Of a stretch of 60,718 nucleotides of DNA, positions 1 through 8,249 are shown piece by piece (the first letter of the stretch is position 1; every line of letters starts with the position of its first letter). Made by a program: the position numbers and the translations under genes. Origin of the DNA: Paracoccaceae bacterium. Lineage in GTDB: Bacteria; Pseudomonadota; Alphaproteobacteria; Rhodobacterales; Rhodobacteraceae. The notes under the pieces were generated by a model. The model did not search any database. It was not told where the DNA came from and worked only from the letters and a program-made list of their open reading frames with translations. Location: NCBI GenBank assembly GCA_020832705.1, contig JAFIEE010000003.1, positions 1 to 60,718 of the forward strand, written 5' to 3'.

Positions 1-17
1 GGGGGGGCCGCCCGGGG

Positions 18-40
18 CGGCCCGGCCCAACGCCGGGCCG
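18..40 (-). terminator. Strong hairpin downstream of the CAP-domain gene
   Basis: A perfect 9-bp stem (CGGCCCGGC / GCCGGGCCG) with a 5-base loop lies about 75 bases past the stop codon of the minus-strand CAP gene. There is no T-tract, so it may act as an mRNA 3' end stabiliser or a Rho-assisted terminator rather than a classical intrinsic terminator. Confidence 0.45.
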
Positions 41-57
41 CGCGCGCATCGCGCGCG
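41..57. repeat. Second adjacent perfect hairpin
   Basis: CGCGCGC and GCGCGCG flank a 3-base loop directly beside the hairpin at 18-40. Together they form a double stem-loop at the left edge of the window. Alternating CG of this kind can arise by chance in very GC-rich DNA. Confidence 0.35.
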
Positions 58-114
58 GCATCGGGGGCGGGAGCCCCCCTGCCCGTGTCGCCCGCCCTTT
101 CGGGTGCCCCCCCC

Positions 115-594
115 TCAGCACCCCGCCGAGAAGACCGTTACCCAGCGCATCCCGCGCCCGCCGCGCGGCGTGGCGACCCCCAGGCCCACGGCCACATGCT
201 GCGGGTTGAGGATATTCGCCCGGTGCCCACCAGACGCCATCCATGCGCCATGCGCCGCGCGCGCCGAACGCACCCCCATGGCCAGGTTCTCGGACATCAC
301 GCAGCCACGGCGCCCGGCCGCCGACACGCGTTGCGCAAAATCGCGGTTGCCGCTGCCGACATGCCCGAAGAACCCGTTACGCGCCATGTCGCAGGCATGG
401 GCCTGCGCCAGCGCGCCCAGCCCGGGGTCGGCACGCATCGGCGCCAGCCCGCGCGCGGCGCGTTCCGCATTGATCAGCCGCACCATCTCGCGCAGCATGC
501 TGTCTGGCACCGACTGCGTGCAGGCCAGGGCCGCAGGCGCCGTCAGCACCGCGGCACAGACCAGCACCGCCGCCGCCAACAGGCTGCGCATCAT
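115..594 (-). CDS. Secreted CAP-domain (SCP/PR1-like) protein
   Basis: A 159-residue protein with an N-terminal signal peptide (hydrophobic stretch about 4-22, likely cleaved after the ALA before Cys25) followed by a bacterial CAP domain. Family landmarks are His66 and His78 in AHACDMARNGFFGH, the SENLAMG segment with Glu102, and GGHRANIL with His124. These correspond to the conserved His/Glu cluster of the CAP cavity. Bacterial members are mostly uncharacterised exported proteins. I place the start at the double Met at 594/591, immediately before the signal peptide. The open frame continues in phase upstream through a tandem repeat, so a longer N-terminus cannot be excluded, though it would bury the signal sequence. 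Confidence 0.8.
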   Translation of the reverse strand: MMRSLLAAAVLVCAAVLTAPAALACTQSVPDSMLREMVRLINAERAARGLAPMRADPGLGALAQAHACDMARNGFFGHVGSGNRDFAQRVSAAGRRGCVMSENLAMGVRSARAAHGAWMASGGHRANILNPQHVAVGLGVATPRGGRGMRWVTVFSAGC

Positions 595-660
595 CGGTTT
601 GCAATGGCGCGCGCGCCGGATCCGCGCGCGGGACGCTGGCAGCAAGTTCGCTGGGGTGGG

Positions 661-735
661 CATGGCAGACATGGGCATGGCAGACATGGGCTCGGCAGAC
701 ATGGGCTCGGCAGACATGGGCTCGGCAGACATGGG
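661..735. repeat. 15-bp tandem repeat, five copies
   Basis: Five head-to-tail 15-bp units. The first two read CATGGCAGACATGGG and the next three CTCGGCAGACATGGG on the plus strand. The array lies between the sulfotransferase and the CAP gene. Read on the minus strand in the CAP frame it would encode PMSAE/PMSAM pentapeptides, each containing an ATG. Because the unit is a multiple of three, copy-number changes would not shift the frame. Confidence 0.9.
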
Positions 736-876
736 CGCGGCTCCGGCAGAGATGGCATCCGCGTCAGCACACCAGAGAAACCGGGCCGGAAGCGGAGGGG
801 AATATGGCCGCGCCGGGGCAATTGGCTCAAAGTTTCCGCGCCTGCGCCCCGGTCGCACGCATCCGCGCCGGACCCT

Positions 877-1479
877 TCAGCCCTCGGCCTGTTCATAGAG
901 CGCGAAACACCGCGCGCGTTCGCGGCGCAGCCGGTCGCGGGTCGCATCGCTCAGCGCCATGGGGCGCGATGGCGAAACATTGGCCTCGGGCAGGGAAACC
1001 TCGACCTCCAGCCGCCCGGCCAGCCAGCCGCAAAACGTCTGCATCCGTTCATGGCGGAACAGTCGGTCCACCCGCGCCGCGCCCTTCCCGGCGGTGAGGA
1101 ACCTCCCCTGCGCGCCCACCGCAGCATGCGGCGGCGGCGGCGCACACAGATAATCCTGCACGAAGCGCTCGAAATCCATGTCGCGGGTGCTGCGCGCCGT
1201 GCCATCGAGCGCCGGGCGCGTGCGGTAACGATACCAGCTTCCCAGCCAGTCCTCGGGTTCGCGGATCAGCGCGCAGGTCTCCACCGGACCGTCGCAGTAC
1301 TTCTGCACCAGCGGCGCCACGAAACGCATGTAACGGCGCAAGCCGATGTGCTTCACCGCAGGCAGGTTGCGGAACACCATGTCGGCATGACCGGCCAGCG
1401 CCATATGCAGCGCCGTGCTGCCCGTTTTCGGGGTTGCCAGCAGCACCAGCCGACTCCGGACAAAGACCAGCACCGCCAT
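877..1479 (-). CDS. Sulfotransferase-family protein
   Basis: A 200-residue protein with the PAPS-binding 5'-phosphosulfate loop signature near its N-terminus (LLATPKTGSTAL, residues 13-24, with Lys18). Beyond it is a LIREPEDWLGSWYRYR segment that fits the 3'-phosphate region of sulfotransferases. Members transfer sulfate from PAPS to carbohydrates, lipids or small molecules; the acceptor cannot be read from the sequence. I chose the Met at 1479 because the loop begins soon after it, as in relatives. The frame extends to 1545, but that extra N-terminus looks like upstream DNA. It is monocistronic and divergent from the MarR gene. Confidence 0.7.
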   Translation of the reverse strand: MAVLVFVRSRLVLLATPKTGSTALHMALAGHADMVFRNLPAVKHIGLRRYMRFVAPLVQKYCDGPVETCALIREPEDWLGSWYRYRTRPALDGTARSTRDMDFERFVQDYLCAPPPPHAAVGAQGRFLTAGKGAARVDRLFRHERMQTFCGWLAGRLEVEVSLPEANVSPSRPMALSDATRDRLRRERARCFALYEQAEG

Positions 1480-1794
1480 GCTCTCCGAAACGCCCGCAGA
1501 GCGGGCCTTTGCACAGATCGTGGCGAAGCGGTTGCCGGCTGTCAATTGCCCTCAGCTGCCCCCCTGCCGCCTGATGTCGTGGCGCCAGCAATGATGGTGT
1601 TTGCAACGGCAAAATTAACCGCGGCGCCGCAGCGATACCGTGCAAAACCATCCATCTATCGTAAACCATTAAAATCATGATTGAAATCATCCGCGACCGT
1701 CCGAAAGCGCGCGCCCGCGCGTACACCCCCCTGATCGGCTTGAGCCGTGACATTCTGTCCCCGATATGGCACTTTGGCACGGTCAGAGGGTGCG
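1480..1794. other. Divergent intergenic region, AT-richer than its surroundings
   Basis: This 315-base gap separates the divergent sulfotransferase and MarR genes and must hold both promoters. Its AT content rises at about 1600-1690, where overlapping palindromes occur (listed separately). I see no convincing small gene or RNA here. Confidence 0.5.
1673..1690. promoter_or_regulatory. Overlapping palindromes, candidate MarR operator
   Basis: AATCATGATT (1673-1682) is a perfect 10-bp palindrome. It overlaps the inverted repeat ATGATT-GA-AATCAT (1677-1690). The block lies about 105 bases upstream of the MarR start, in the only AT-rich part of the divergent gap. MarR proteins bind short palindromes in their own promoters, so autoregulation is a reasonable inference. 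Confidence 0.4.
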
Positions 1795-2259
1795 ATGCGC
1801 GACAGCAAACTTACAGAGCTCCGGTTTGACCCGGAGAAGTTCCTGCCCCATTTGCTCGGGCAGGCCTCGGCTGTGGGTGAGCGGGACTTCCTGCGGGTCC
1901 TGCGCGATGACTTCGGCCTGTCGCGGACGCAGTGGCAGATCATCGCCAATCTGGGCTTTTCCGGCAGCATGACCGCGACCGAGATCTGTAATCGCTCCGG
2001 GGTCGAAAAGACCAAGATCTCGCGCGCCGTCGCCGTGCTCGAGGACGACAGCCTGCTGACACGCAACCGATCGAAGGTGGATCGTCGCTGCGAGTATCTG
2101 ACCCTGACCCCAAAGGGCGATGCCCTGTTCGTTGTCGTCGGAGAGCGTGCGATCGAAGCCGATCAGGCATTGCGCGCGCGGATCGGCGCCCTGCGCGCGC
2201 GCGAGCTTGAATCCGCCCTGCGGGCCCTGATCCGCAAACCGGACCAACCCAGGCGCTGA
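1795..2259 (+). CDS. MarR-family transcriptional regulator
   Basis: A 154-residue winged-helix regulator. The recognition region reads MTATEICNRSGVEKTKISRA, followed by the wing (DRRCEYLTLTPKGDALF), which matches the MarR fold. The start at 1795 has a purine-rich AGAGGG at the right spacing; the frame opens at 1747 but without a better start. MarR proteins usually repress nearby or divergent genes and respond to small aromatic or oxidising ligands. The divergent sulfotransferase is the natural candidate target, and the downstream selD fusion is convergent. The ligand is unknown. Confidence 0.8.
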   Translation: MRDSKLTELRFDPEKFLPHLLGQASAVGERDFLRVLRDDFGLSRTQWQIIANLGFSGSMTATEICNRSGVEKTKISRAVAVLEDDSLLTRNRSKVDRRCEYLTLTPKGDALFVVVGERAIEADQALRARIGALRARELESALRALIRKPDQPRR

Positions 2260-2349
2260 GCCACCCGCGCCTGCTGGCCCGCAGGACAGCGGCGCCGTCC
2301 GTGGCGCTTCGGTTCAATCATCCCGCGAACCCGGCCTGACGCCGCGCGA

Positions 2350-4581
2350 TCAGGCGCCCCGCACCGGGCCCGCGCCGGGGTTGACGGTTATGTCCGGCGC
2401 CCCGTCGTGCAAGGTTCCGATCACCGCCGCCTGCGTGAAACCCGCGGATTGCAGGGCGGAGAGCAGGATGGGCGCGGCGTCTTCCGGCACCGCCGCCAGC
2501 AATCCGCCTGCGGTCTGCGGGTCGTGGAGCAGCGCGCCCACATCAGTTGCGCCCTCCGGCGCGCCCGGGTGCACCTGCCCCGCCAGCGCCGCGCGGTTGC
2601 CCTGCGCCAGCGCCGAGCCGTGCCCGGCGGCGATCAGGTCCCGCACCCCCGGCAGAACCGGCAGCGCACCGGCAAACAGGGTTGCGCCGCACCCCGCGGC
2701 GGTGAGCATTTCCATCAGATGCCCCGCCAGTCCGAAGCCGGTTACATCGGTCATCGCGCTGGCCCGGGGTGCCAGCAGCGCCGCCGCCGCGCCCTGCGGC
2801 GTGGCCATCGCATCCAGCGCCGCGGCGACATCGCGCCCTTGCGCCTGCATCGCCATTTCGGCGGCCAGCACGATCCCGGTGCCCAGCGGCCGGGTCAGGA
2901 TCAGCGCGTCACCCGGCCGCGCGCCGCTCTTGGTCAGCACGCGGTCACCGGCCAGCCCGGTGACGGTGAAGCCGATGCTCATTTCCGCGCCCATTGCGCT
3001 GTGCCCGCCGACGATGGCCGCGCCCTCGGCGCCGGCGACGGCCTGCGCGGCGGCCATGATCTCGGCCAGGGTGCGAGCCTGCAGGGCTTCGGACATGCGC
3101 GGCAGGGTGACGTTCAGCAGCAACGCCTGCGGCGCCGCGCCCATGGCCCAGATATCGCCCAGCGCATGCACGGCGGCGATGCGGGCCATGATGAACGGGT
3201 CTACGCTGAAGGCCCGCAGATGGTCGGTGGCAATGACCTGCCGCATATCGCCCATGCGCAGCACCGCCGCGTCATCCCCGGCGCCGGTCTGGATATCTGC
3301 GCGGTCGGGCGCGGGCAGACCGGCCAGCGCCTGGCGCAGCGGCGCCGGGGCGATCTTGGCGCCGCAGCCGCCGCAGAGGGGCTGGTTGCCCTGCGCCCCG
3401 GCCTGCCCGGCGGCGCTCTGGCGCGGTTGTGGCGGAGCCTGCACAGGGGGTGGGGCGAACCCGGCCATGAAGCGCGCGTCGATTCCGTCCTTGAGCGCCC
3501 AGAGCCAGCGCCCTTCGAGCGGCAGGCCCCATTTGTCGGCCAGCGCCCGCCTTCCCCCCAGCGAGACCAGTTTCAGGTAATCGCGCTGCGGGTGGTATTG
3601 GCGCAGCCGCCCGGCCTCGGCCAGGGCCGCGCGCAGGTTGTGCAGCAGCACCGGCGCCTGACGGACGGCATAGACGCCGGCCTTGGGGCGCGGGGCGTGG
3701 CGCATGTGCGCGCAGTCGCCTGCGGCAAAGATGCGCGGGTCGGTGGGCGATTGCAGGGTCGGGCCGACGGTGATGAACCCTTGCGTCAGGTCCAGCCCGG
3801 TGCCGCGCAGCCAGTCCTGCGGACGTGTGCCTGCGGCGCCGACCACCAGCGCGGCGGGCAGGTGCGCGCCATCTTCCAGCCGCACCGCCTCGGCGGTGAT
3901 GCCCGCAACCGCCGTGCCGGTGCGCAGGCTGACGCCCGCCGCCGCCATATGCGCCAGCAGCCGCGCCCGCGCGCCCGCGCCGATGCCGGGCAGGGGCGCG
4001 GGCGCGGCCTCGATCACCGTGACCTGCGCGCCGCGGGTGCCACGCAGCCGGTGCGCCATGGCCAGCGCCAGTTCCACCCCCGCCACGCCCCCGCCGATCA
4101 CCGCAACCTGCGGCGGGGCTGCGCCGGTGGCGACCGCCTGCACGAACCGCTCCCACCGGGCGGCATACCGGCCCAGCGGCTTGGCCGAAACCGCGTGTTC
4201 CGCATAACCCGGCAGCGCCGGGAGGTCCGAGCTGATGCCGATATCCACCGAAAGCACGTCATAGGCCACCGGCGGACGGCCCTGCAGCGCCACGGTCTGC
4301 GCGCTGCGGTCGATCCCGCAGGCGCGGTCCAGGATCAGCCGCGCCCCGGCCCGGCGCGCCAGTTGCACCAGGTCGATTTCCAACTCCTCGCGCCCGTAAT
4401 GCCCTGCCACATGGCCGGGCAGCATGCCGGTATAGGGCGCGGTGGGGTCCGGGCTGATCAGTGTCACCCGCGCGCCGGGCAGCGGGTCCATCGCCCAGCG
4501 CTTGAGCACCAGCGCGTGCGTGTGCCCGCCGCCAAGCAGCACCAGATCGCGTGTCAACGGCACCGGGGGCGGGGGCATCAT
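2350..4581 (-). CDS. selD: Fused FAD/NAD(P) oxidoreductase - selenide, water dikinase
   Basis: A 743-residue fusion. Residues about 10-385 form a pyridine nucleotide-disulfide oxidoreductase-type flavoprotein. It has an N-terminal dinucleotide motif (LGGGHTHALVL, about residue 16), a second one (VIGGGVAGVEL) and the IFAAGDCAH segment typical of NDH-2-like FAD enzymes. Residues about 400-743 form SelD, which makes selenophosphate from selenide and ATP. The SelD active-site loop is CGGCGAKIAP. The essential Cys (Cys406) and Lys are present, while the second, dispensable Cys of the E. coli GCGCK loop is Ala. The N-terminal-to-SelD fusion is a known architecture, and the flavoprotein may provide reduced selenium. 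I start at the double ATG at 4581/4578. No selA, selB, selenouridine synthase or tRNA-Sec is visible nearby. Confidence 0.9.
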   Translation of the reverse strand: MMPPPPVPLTRDLVLLGGGHTHALVLKRWAMDPLPGARVTLISPDPTAPYTGMLPGHVAGHYGREELEIDLVQLARRAGARLILDRACGIDRSAQTVALQGRPPVAYDVLSVDIGISSDLPALPGYAEHAVSAKPLGRYAARWERFVQAVATGAAPPQVAVIGGGVAGVELALAMAHRLRGTRGAQVTVIEAAPAPLPGIGAGARARLLAHMAAAGVSLRTGTAVAGITAEAVRLEDGAHLPAALVVGAAGTRPQDWLRGTGLDLTQGFITVGPTLQSPTDPRIFAAGDCAHMRHAPRPKAGVYAVRQAPVLLHNLRAALAEAGRLRQYHPQRDYLKLVSLGGRRALADKWGLPLEGRWLWALKDGIDARFMAGFAPPPVQAPPQPRQSAAGQAGAQGNQPLCGGCGAKIAPAPLRQALAGLPAPDRADIQTGAGDDAAVLRMGDMRQVIATDHLRAFSVDPFIMARIAAVHALGDIWAMGAAPQALLLNVTLPRMSEALQARTLAEIMAAAQAVAGAEGAAIVGGHSAMGAEMSIGFTVTGLAGDRVLTKSGARPGDALILTRPLGTGIVLAAEMAMQAQGRDVAAALDAMATPQGAAAALLAPRASAMTDVTGFGLAGHLMEMLTAAGCGATLFAGALPVLPGVRDLIAAGHGSALAQGNRAALAGQVHPGAPEGATDVGALLHDPQTAGGLLAAVPEDAAPILLSALQSAGFTQAAVIGTLHDGAPDITVNPGAGPVRGA

Positions 4582-4644
4582 GGCGTCTTTGCTCCGTTCG
4601 GGCGGGTTGGCATCCTGCCTGCCGCGCGCGGCGCGGGGCCGCAA

Positions 4645-4661
4645 GGGGACAAATGGTCCCC
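4645..4661 (-). terminator. Short hairpin between GNAT and selD genes
   Basis: GGGGAC and GTCCCC form a 6-bp stem around a 5-base loop, just past the GNAT stop codon and before the selD start on the minus strand. There is no T-run, so a weak terminator or RNA-processing site is possible. Confidence 0.35.
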
Positions 4662-4675
4662 CGGCTGCGCGCGGG

Positions 4676-5161
4676 TTACAGCAGCTTCTGCATCAACACC
4701 AGCGTATGAAAGCGCCCGAACTTCCAGCCCGCATCCGGAATCCGCCCTACCTCGGCAAACCCGCGGGCGGCGTGAAACCGCAAGCTGGCGGCGTTGTCAC
4801 CGGTGATGCCGCCGATCAGCATGCGGCGCCCCCGGTTGCGTGCATGCGCCTCAAGCGCGTCCATCAGCGCGTGCCCCAGCCCCCGGCCCTGCGCCTGCGG
4901 GTCCAGATAGAGCGTGTGCTCCATGCTGCGCGCATAGCCGAAGCCCCCGCGAAACTGGAAATACCGCGCGAATCCCCGCACCGCGCCCTCCGTTTCAGCC
5001 ACCAGAAAGCCCCAGTCGCCCGCGTCGGAATCGGCGATCAGGGCGGCGATCTCCTCGACGGTTTTCTCCACCGGGTTGAAGGTGATGACGGTGTCGCGGA
5101 TCACCGGGTTCCAGATTGCGGCGATGGCCGGCGCGTCCGCCGCGACCGCGGGCCGGATCAT
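4676..5161 (-). CDS. GNAT-family N-acetyltransferase, phosphinothricin acetyltransferase-like
   Basis: A 161-residue GNAT protein. It opens MIRPAVAADAPAIAAIWN and carries the acetyl-CoA pyrophosphate loop QGRGLGHAL at about residues 91-99, preceded by the LYLDPQ strand. The N-terminal IRDTVITFNP region and overall length resemble the phosphinothricin/methionine-sulfoximine acetyltransferase branch, which acetylates amino-acid analogues; the real substrate is unknown. Its ATG overlaps the stop codon of the upstream VOC gene by 4 bases, so the two are translationally coupled. The frame continues upstream to 5362, but that part reads as VOC-gene DNA in the wrong frame. Confidence 0.8.
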   Translation of the reverse strand: MIRPAVAADAPAIAAIWNPVIRDTVITFNPVEKTVEEIAALIADSDAGDWGFLVAETEGAVRGFARYFQFRGGFGYARSMEHTLYLDPQAQGRGLGHALMDALEAHARNRGRRMLIGGITGDNAASLRFHAARGFAEVGRIPDAGWKFGRFHTLVLMQKLL

Positions 5162-5775
5162 TCCAGCACCCGCAGACCGTGCGGCGTGCGGATCGCGGCG
5201 CTCAGCGCCACCGGGCCGGTGCTGACGCTCACCCGCGCATCGTTCATGAGCGGCCCGAGCGCGGCGCGCAGCGCATCCGCCTGCGGGTGGCGCAGCACCA
5301 GCGCCTCCAGCCGCGCGCCCGTGTCCGGCAGCCGCGCCGCCGCGTGCCGCGCCCCCTGCCATGCGATCAGCGCGGGAAACAGGCTGTCGAAGGGCAGCCG
5401 CCCGTCCGCGGGCACCGCCATGCGCCAGCGCAGATCGTCACGGGCGAAATCCAGCGGGCGGCCCGCACCTTCGGGGGCCAGCGCCAGCGCGGCCTGCAGA
5501 TCATCGCAGCGCGCGATCCAGGTCTGCGGGCGCGGCCGCCCGGTGAAGCGGTCCAGATCGAACCAGCGCGGGTGGTCGGGCGCGGGGGCGTCCGGGTCGA
5601 TGGCAATGACTTCCAGGTATTCAGCCGGGCCAAGCGACAGCAGCCGGTTATGCGTGCCCATCCGCGCATGGCGCCCGCCGGGGTGCAGCGCCATCCCCAG
5701 TGCCGCCTCCACCGCCGCAACCCCGGCATCGAGGGTTTCGGCCGCGATGGCCAGATGATCCAGTCTTGTGGTCAT
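5158..5775 (-). CDS. VOC-family (glyoxalase-like) protein
   Basis: A 205-residue protein whose start (MTTRLDHLAIAAETLDAG) and the GTHNRLLSLG and EYLEVIAIDP segments match the glyoxalase-like-domain proteins of the vicinal oxygen chelate fold. His8 and the Glu of EYLEV sit where metal ligands occur in that fold. The substrate is not inferable. The gene is followed by, and overlaps, the acetyltransferase gene at 4676-5161. I chose the Met at 5775 because the domain begins there; the Met at 5802 would add nine uncharacteristic residues. Confidence 0.7.
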   Translation of the reverse strand: MTTRLDHLAIAAETLDAGVAAVEAALGMALHPGGRHARMGTHNRLLSLGPAEYLEVIAIDPDAPAPDHPRWFDLDRFTGRPRPQTWIARCDDLQAALALAPEGAGRPLDFARDDLRWRMAVPADGRLPFDSLFPALIAWQGARHAAARLPDTGARLEALVLRHPQADALRAALGPLMNDARVSVSTGPVALSAAIRTPHGLRVLE

Positions 5776-6108
5776 GGGTGCTCTTTCGCGCAGCGCGGCC
5801 ACGGTTCACCGGCATTCTGGCCCGTTGCCGGGCGAAGGTCCATGGCCCGGCTCTGCTTTCGGCCGCATCCGGCCGTCCCCGGGGAGCACCCCGGCCAGCG
5901 GCCCGGCGGCCACGGCGGGATCAAAGGCATCAAGGGCATCGCCGCCGCATTGCGCGCGGCCGGTCGCCTTCGGCCTGCCATGCCCAAGGGCGGCTGGAGC
6001 CATATGACGCCTGTACAGCGCCGGTTCGCGTCGAATGGGCGGCGCTCGCTTACTTGCACATGCGCCAGTTCCGGCGCTCACATGCCCCAGTCCTGAGGGG
6101 GAAGCGCC
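5776..6108. other. Divergent gap with no recognised gene
   Basis: This 333-base gap lies between the divergent VOC and CocE genes. Open frames across it are short or low-complexity and have no recognisable protein. I see no clear operator or RNA structure, only a ribosome-binding-like GAGGGGGAAG just before the CocE start. Confidence 0.4.
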
Positions 6109-8145
6109 ATGGCCGAAGCACCGGATATCCGAACCGAAGAGAGCACCCCGCAACACCCTGCCGAGAGCGGCGCGCCGGTGATCCTTGATCCCGTCTGGAT
6201 CGAAATGCGCGACGGCACGCGGCTGGCAGCACGCATCTGGCTGCCCGCCGATGCGGAGGCGAGGCCGGTCCCCGCGGTGCTGGAATACCTGCCCTACCGC
6301 CGTCGCGATGGCACGCTGGCGCGCGACGAACTGACCCACGCCTGGCTGGCGCGCAACGGCTACGCGGGCGTGCGCGTGGACATTCGCGGCAACGGCGATT
6401 CCGACGGCTTCATGGAGGACGAGTATTCCGAGGCCGAACTTGACGACGGGGTGCAGGTGATCGACTGGCTGACGCGCCAGCCCTGGTGCTCGGGTGCGGT
6501 GGGCATGATCGGCATTTCCTGGGGCGGGTTCAACGGGTTGCAGCTTGCGCAACTGGCGCCCCCGGCGCTGAAGGCCGCTGTCACCATCTGCTTCACCGAT
6601 GACCGCTATGCCGACGACATCCATTACATGGGCGGATGCCTGCTGACCGAGAACCTGCTGTGGTCACAACAGATGCTGGCCTATTCCTCGCGCCCGCCGG
6701 ACCCGGAGATCGTGGGCGCGGACTGGCGCGCGATCTGGCGCGCGCGGCTGGAACGCCAGCCGCTGCTGATCGAAACCTGGCTGCAGCACCAGCGGCGCGA
6801 TGCCTACTGGCGCCGCGCCTCGGTCTGCGAGGATTTCGGCGCCGTGAAAGCCGCGATCCTGGCAGTGGGGGGCTGGGCGGATGCCTATTCCAACGCGGTG
6901 CCGCGGGTGCTGGCGGGGCTGTCGTCGCCGGTGGCGGGGATCAACGGTCCCTGGGCGCACAAGTATCCCAATGTCGCCTGGCCCGAACCCGCCATCGGAT
7001 TCCTGGCCGAGGTCAAGGCCTGGTTCGACCGGCACCTGAAGGGCGCCGAGGCCCCGGCGCCAGAGGGTTACCGCATGTTCATGATGGACAGCGCGCCGCC
7101 CGCGCGGCGGATGCCGGTGCGCCGGGGTCGCTGGATTTCGGAACCGCAATGGCCCTCGCCCCGGATCGGTTCCCACCGGCTGCACCTGTCGGCAGAGGGT
7201 CTGGGCGCGGTGCCGGGGGATACGCCGCTGACCGTGGCGAACCCGCAGACCGTGGGGATGATGGGCCAACGCTTCTGTCCCGGGATGCGCAGCCTGGATG
7301 AACTGGCGGGCGATCAGGCGGCGGATGACGCGCTGTGCCTGACGCGCGACACCGCACCGCTGACCGAAGCATGGGACATCACCGGCGCAGCCCGGCTGCG
7401 GCTGCGGCTGAGCGCCGACCAGGCGGCGGGCTTCGTGGTGGCGCGGCTGGGCGATGTGCGGCCCGATGGCACGGTGGCTTTCATCACCATGGGCGTGCAG
7501 AACCTGACGCATCGCCACGGCCACGACCGCGCCGATCCACTGGAACCCGGCGCACCGGTGGAGGTGGACCTCGCGCTCAACGATATCGCCTATCGCCTGC
7601 CCGCCGGGCACCGGTTACGGCTGGCGCTGTCCACCGCCTACTGGCCGATGCTCTGGCCTTCGGCGGCACCGCTGACGCTGACGCTGGACCCGGCGGGCAG
7701 TCATCTGGACCTGCCGCTGCGCCCGGAACTGGCCGAGGACACGCCCACCTTCGGCCCGCCCGAACAGACCCGCGAGGGCAAAGCCGAGACCCTGCGCGCC
7801 GAGGCGTCCGAACGGATCGAAGAGGTGCTGCCGGACGGCACGCACCGGCTGCACCTGGTCATCGACGGGGGCCTGATCCGCCACGCCAGCACCGGGATCG
7901 AAACCGGCAAGACCCTGACCGAGACCTGGGAGATTCACCCCGACGACCCGCTCAGCGCCCGCACGGCGGCGCAGTGGAGCTATACGATCGGACGCGGTGA
8001 CTGGCAGACCCGGACCGAAACCCGCAGCGAGATGACCGCCGACGCCACGCATTTCCACATCCGCGCCAGTCTGGAAGCCTATGACGCGGAGGCGCTGGTC
8101 TGTCGGCGCGACTGGGCGTTTTCGGTCCCGCGCGACGGGATCTGA
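6109..8145 (+). CDS. CocE/NonD-family (X-Pro dipeptidyl-peptidase S15-like) hydrolase
   Basis: A 678-residue alpha/beta hydrolase. The catalytic domain runs from about residue 22 to 330, with the nucleophile elbow GISWGG (Ser137) and the DIRGNGDSDG segment just before it. The C-terminal half is the jelly-roll X-Pro dipeptidyl-peptidase C-terminal domain, including LRLRLSADQ and the LALNDIAYRLPAGHRLRLALS region. Members hydrolyse esters or amides, including acyl esters and X-Pro peptides. The start at 6109 is preceded by GAGGGGGAAG. The peptide ABC transporter and dipeptidase downstream suggest a peptide-like substrate, but that is inference. It is separated from the regulator by about 100 bases. 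Confidence 0.85.
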   Translation: MAEAPDIRTEESTPQHPAESGAPVILDPVWIEMRDGTRLAARIWLPADAEARPVPAVLEYLPYRRRDGTLARDELTHAWLARNGYAGVRVDIRGNGDSDGFMEDEYSEAELDDGVQVIDWLTRQPWCSGAVGMIGISWGGFNGLQLAQLAPPALKAAVTICFTDDRYADDIHYMGGCLLTENLLWSQQMLAYSSRPPDPEIVGADWRAIWRARLERQPLLIETWLQHQRRDAYWRRASVCEDFGAVKAAILAVGGWADAYSNAVPRVLAGLSSPVAGINGPWAHKYPNVAWPEPAIGFLAEVKAWFDRHLKGAEAPAPEGYRMFMMDSAPPARRMPVRRGRWISEPQWPSPRIGSHRLHLSAEGLGAVPGDTPLTVANPQTVGMMGQRFCPGMRSLDELAGDQAADDALCLTRDTAPLTEAWDITGAARLRLRLSADQAAGFVVARLGDVRPDGTVAFITMGVQNLTHRHGHDRADPLEPGAPVEVDLALNDIAYRLPAGHRLRLALSTAYWPMLWPSAAPLTLTLDPAGSHLDLPLRPELAEDTPTFGPPEQTREGKAETLRAEASERIEEVLPDGTHRLHLVIDGGLIRHASTGIETGKTLTETWEIHPDDPLSARTAAQWSYTIGRGDWQTRTETRSEMTADATHFHIRASLEAYDAEALVCRRDWAFSVPRDGI

Positions 8146-8185
8146 GGCGGGAGGTCAAGGCGCGGACCGGGCGACCCGGCAAGCC

Positions 8186-8205
8186 ATCTGAAGCGATCTG
8201 ACGCG
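8186..8205. promoter_or_regulatory. Paired 10-bp direct repeats upstream of the XRE gene
   Basis: ATCTGAAGCG (8186-8195) and ATCTGACGCG (8196-8205) abut with a 10-bp period, about one helical turn, 45-64 bases upstream of the regulator start. A near-identical pair occurs at 9069-9088 before the transporter operon. This fits an operator for the regulator encoded between them. Confidence 0.5.
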
Positions 8206-8249
8206 AATCGGCTTGTGCCGGGCCTGCGGCCGGGACAGGATCACACCCC

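Noticed and set aside
2407-4806. A 799-codon plus-strand open frame opposite selD
   Set aside because: It is arginine/glutamine-rich antisense of a clear SelD fusion in GC-rich DNA, with no recognisable domain; a codon-bias shadow.
5806-6624. A 272-codon minus-strand frame across the VOC-CocE gap
   Set aside because: Most of it is antisense to the CocE gene and the part in the gap has no recognisable protein features.
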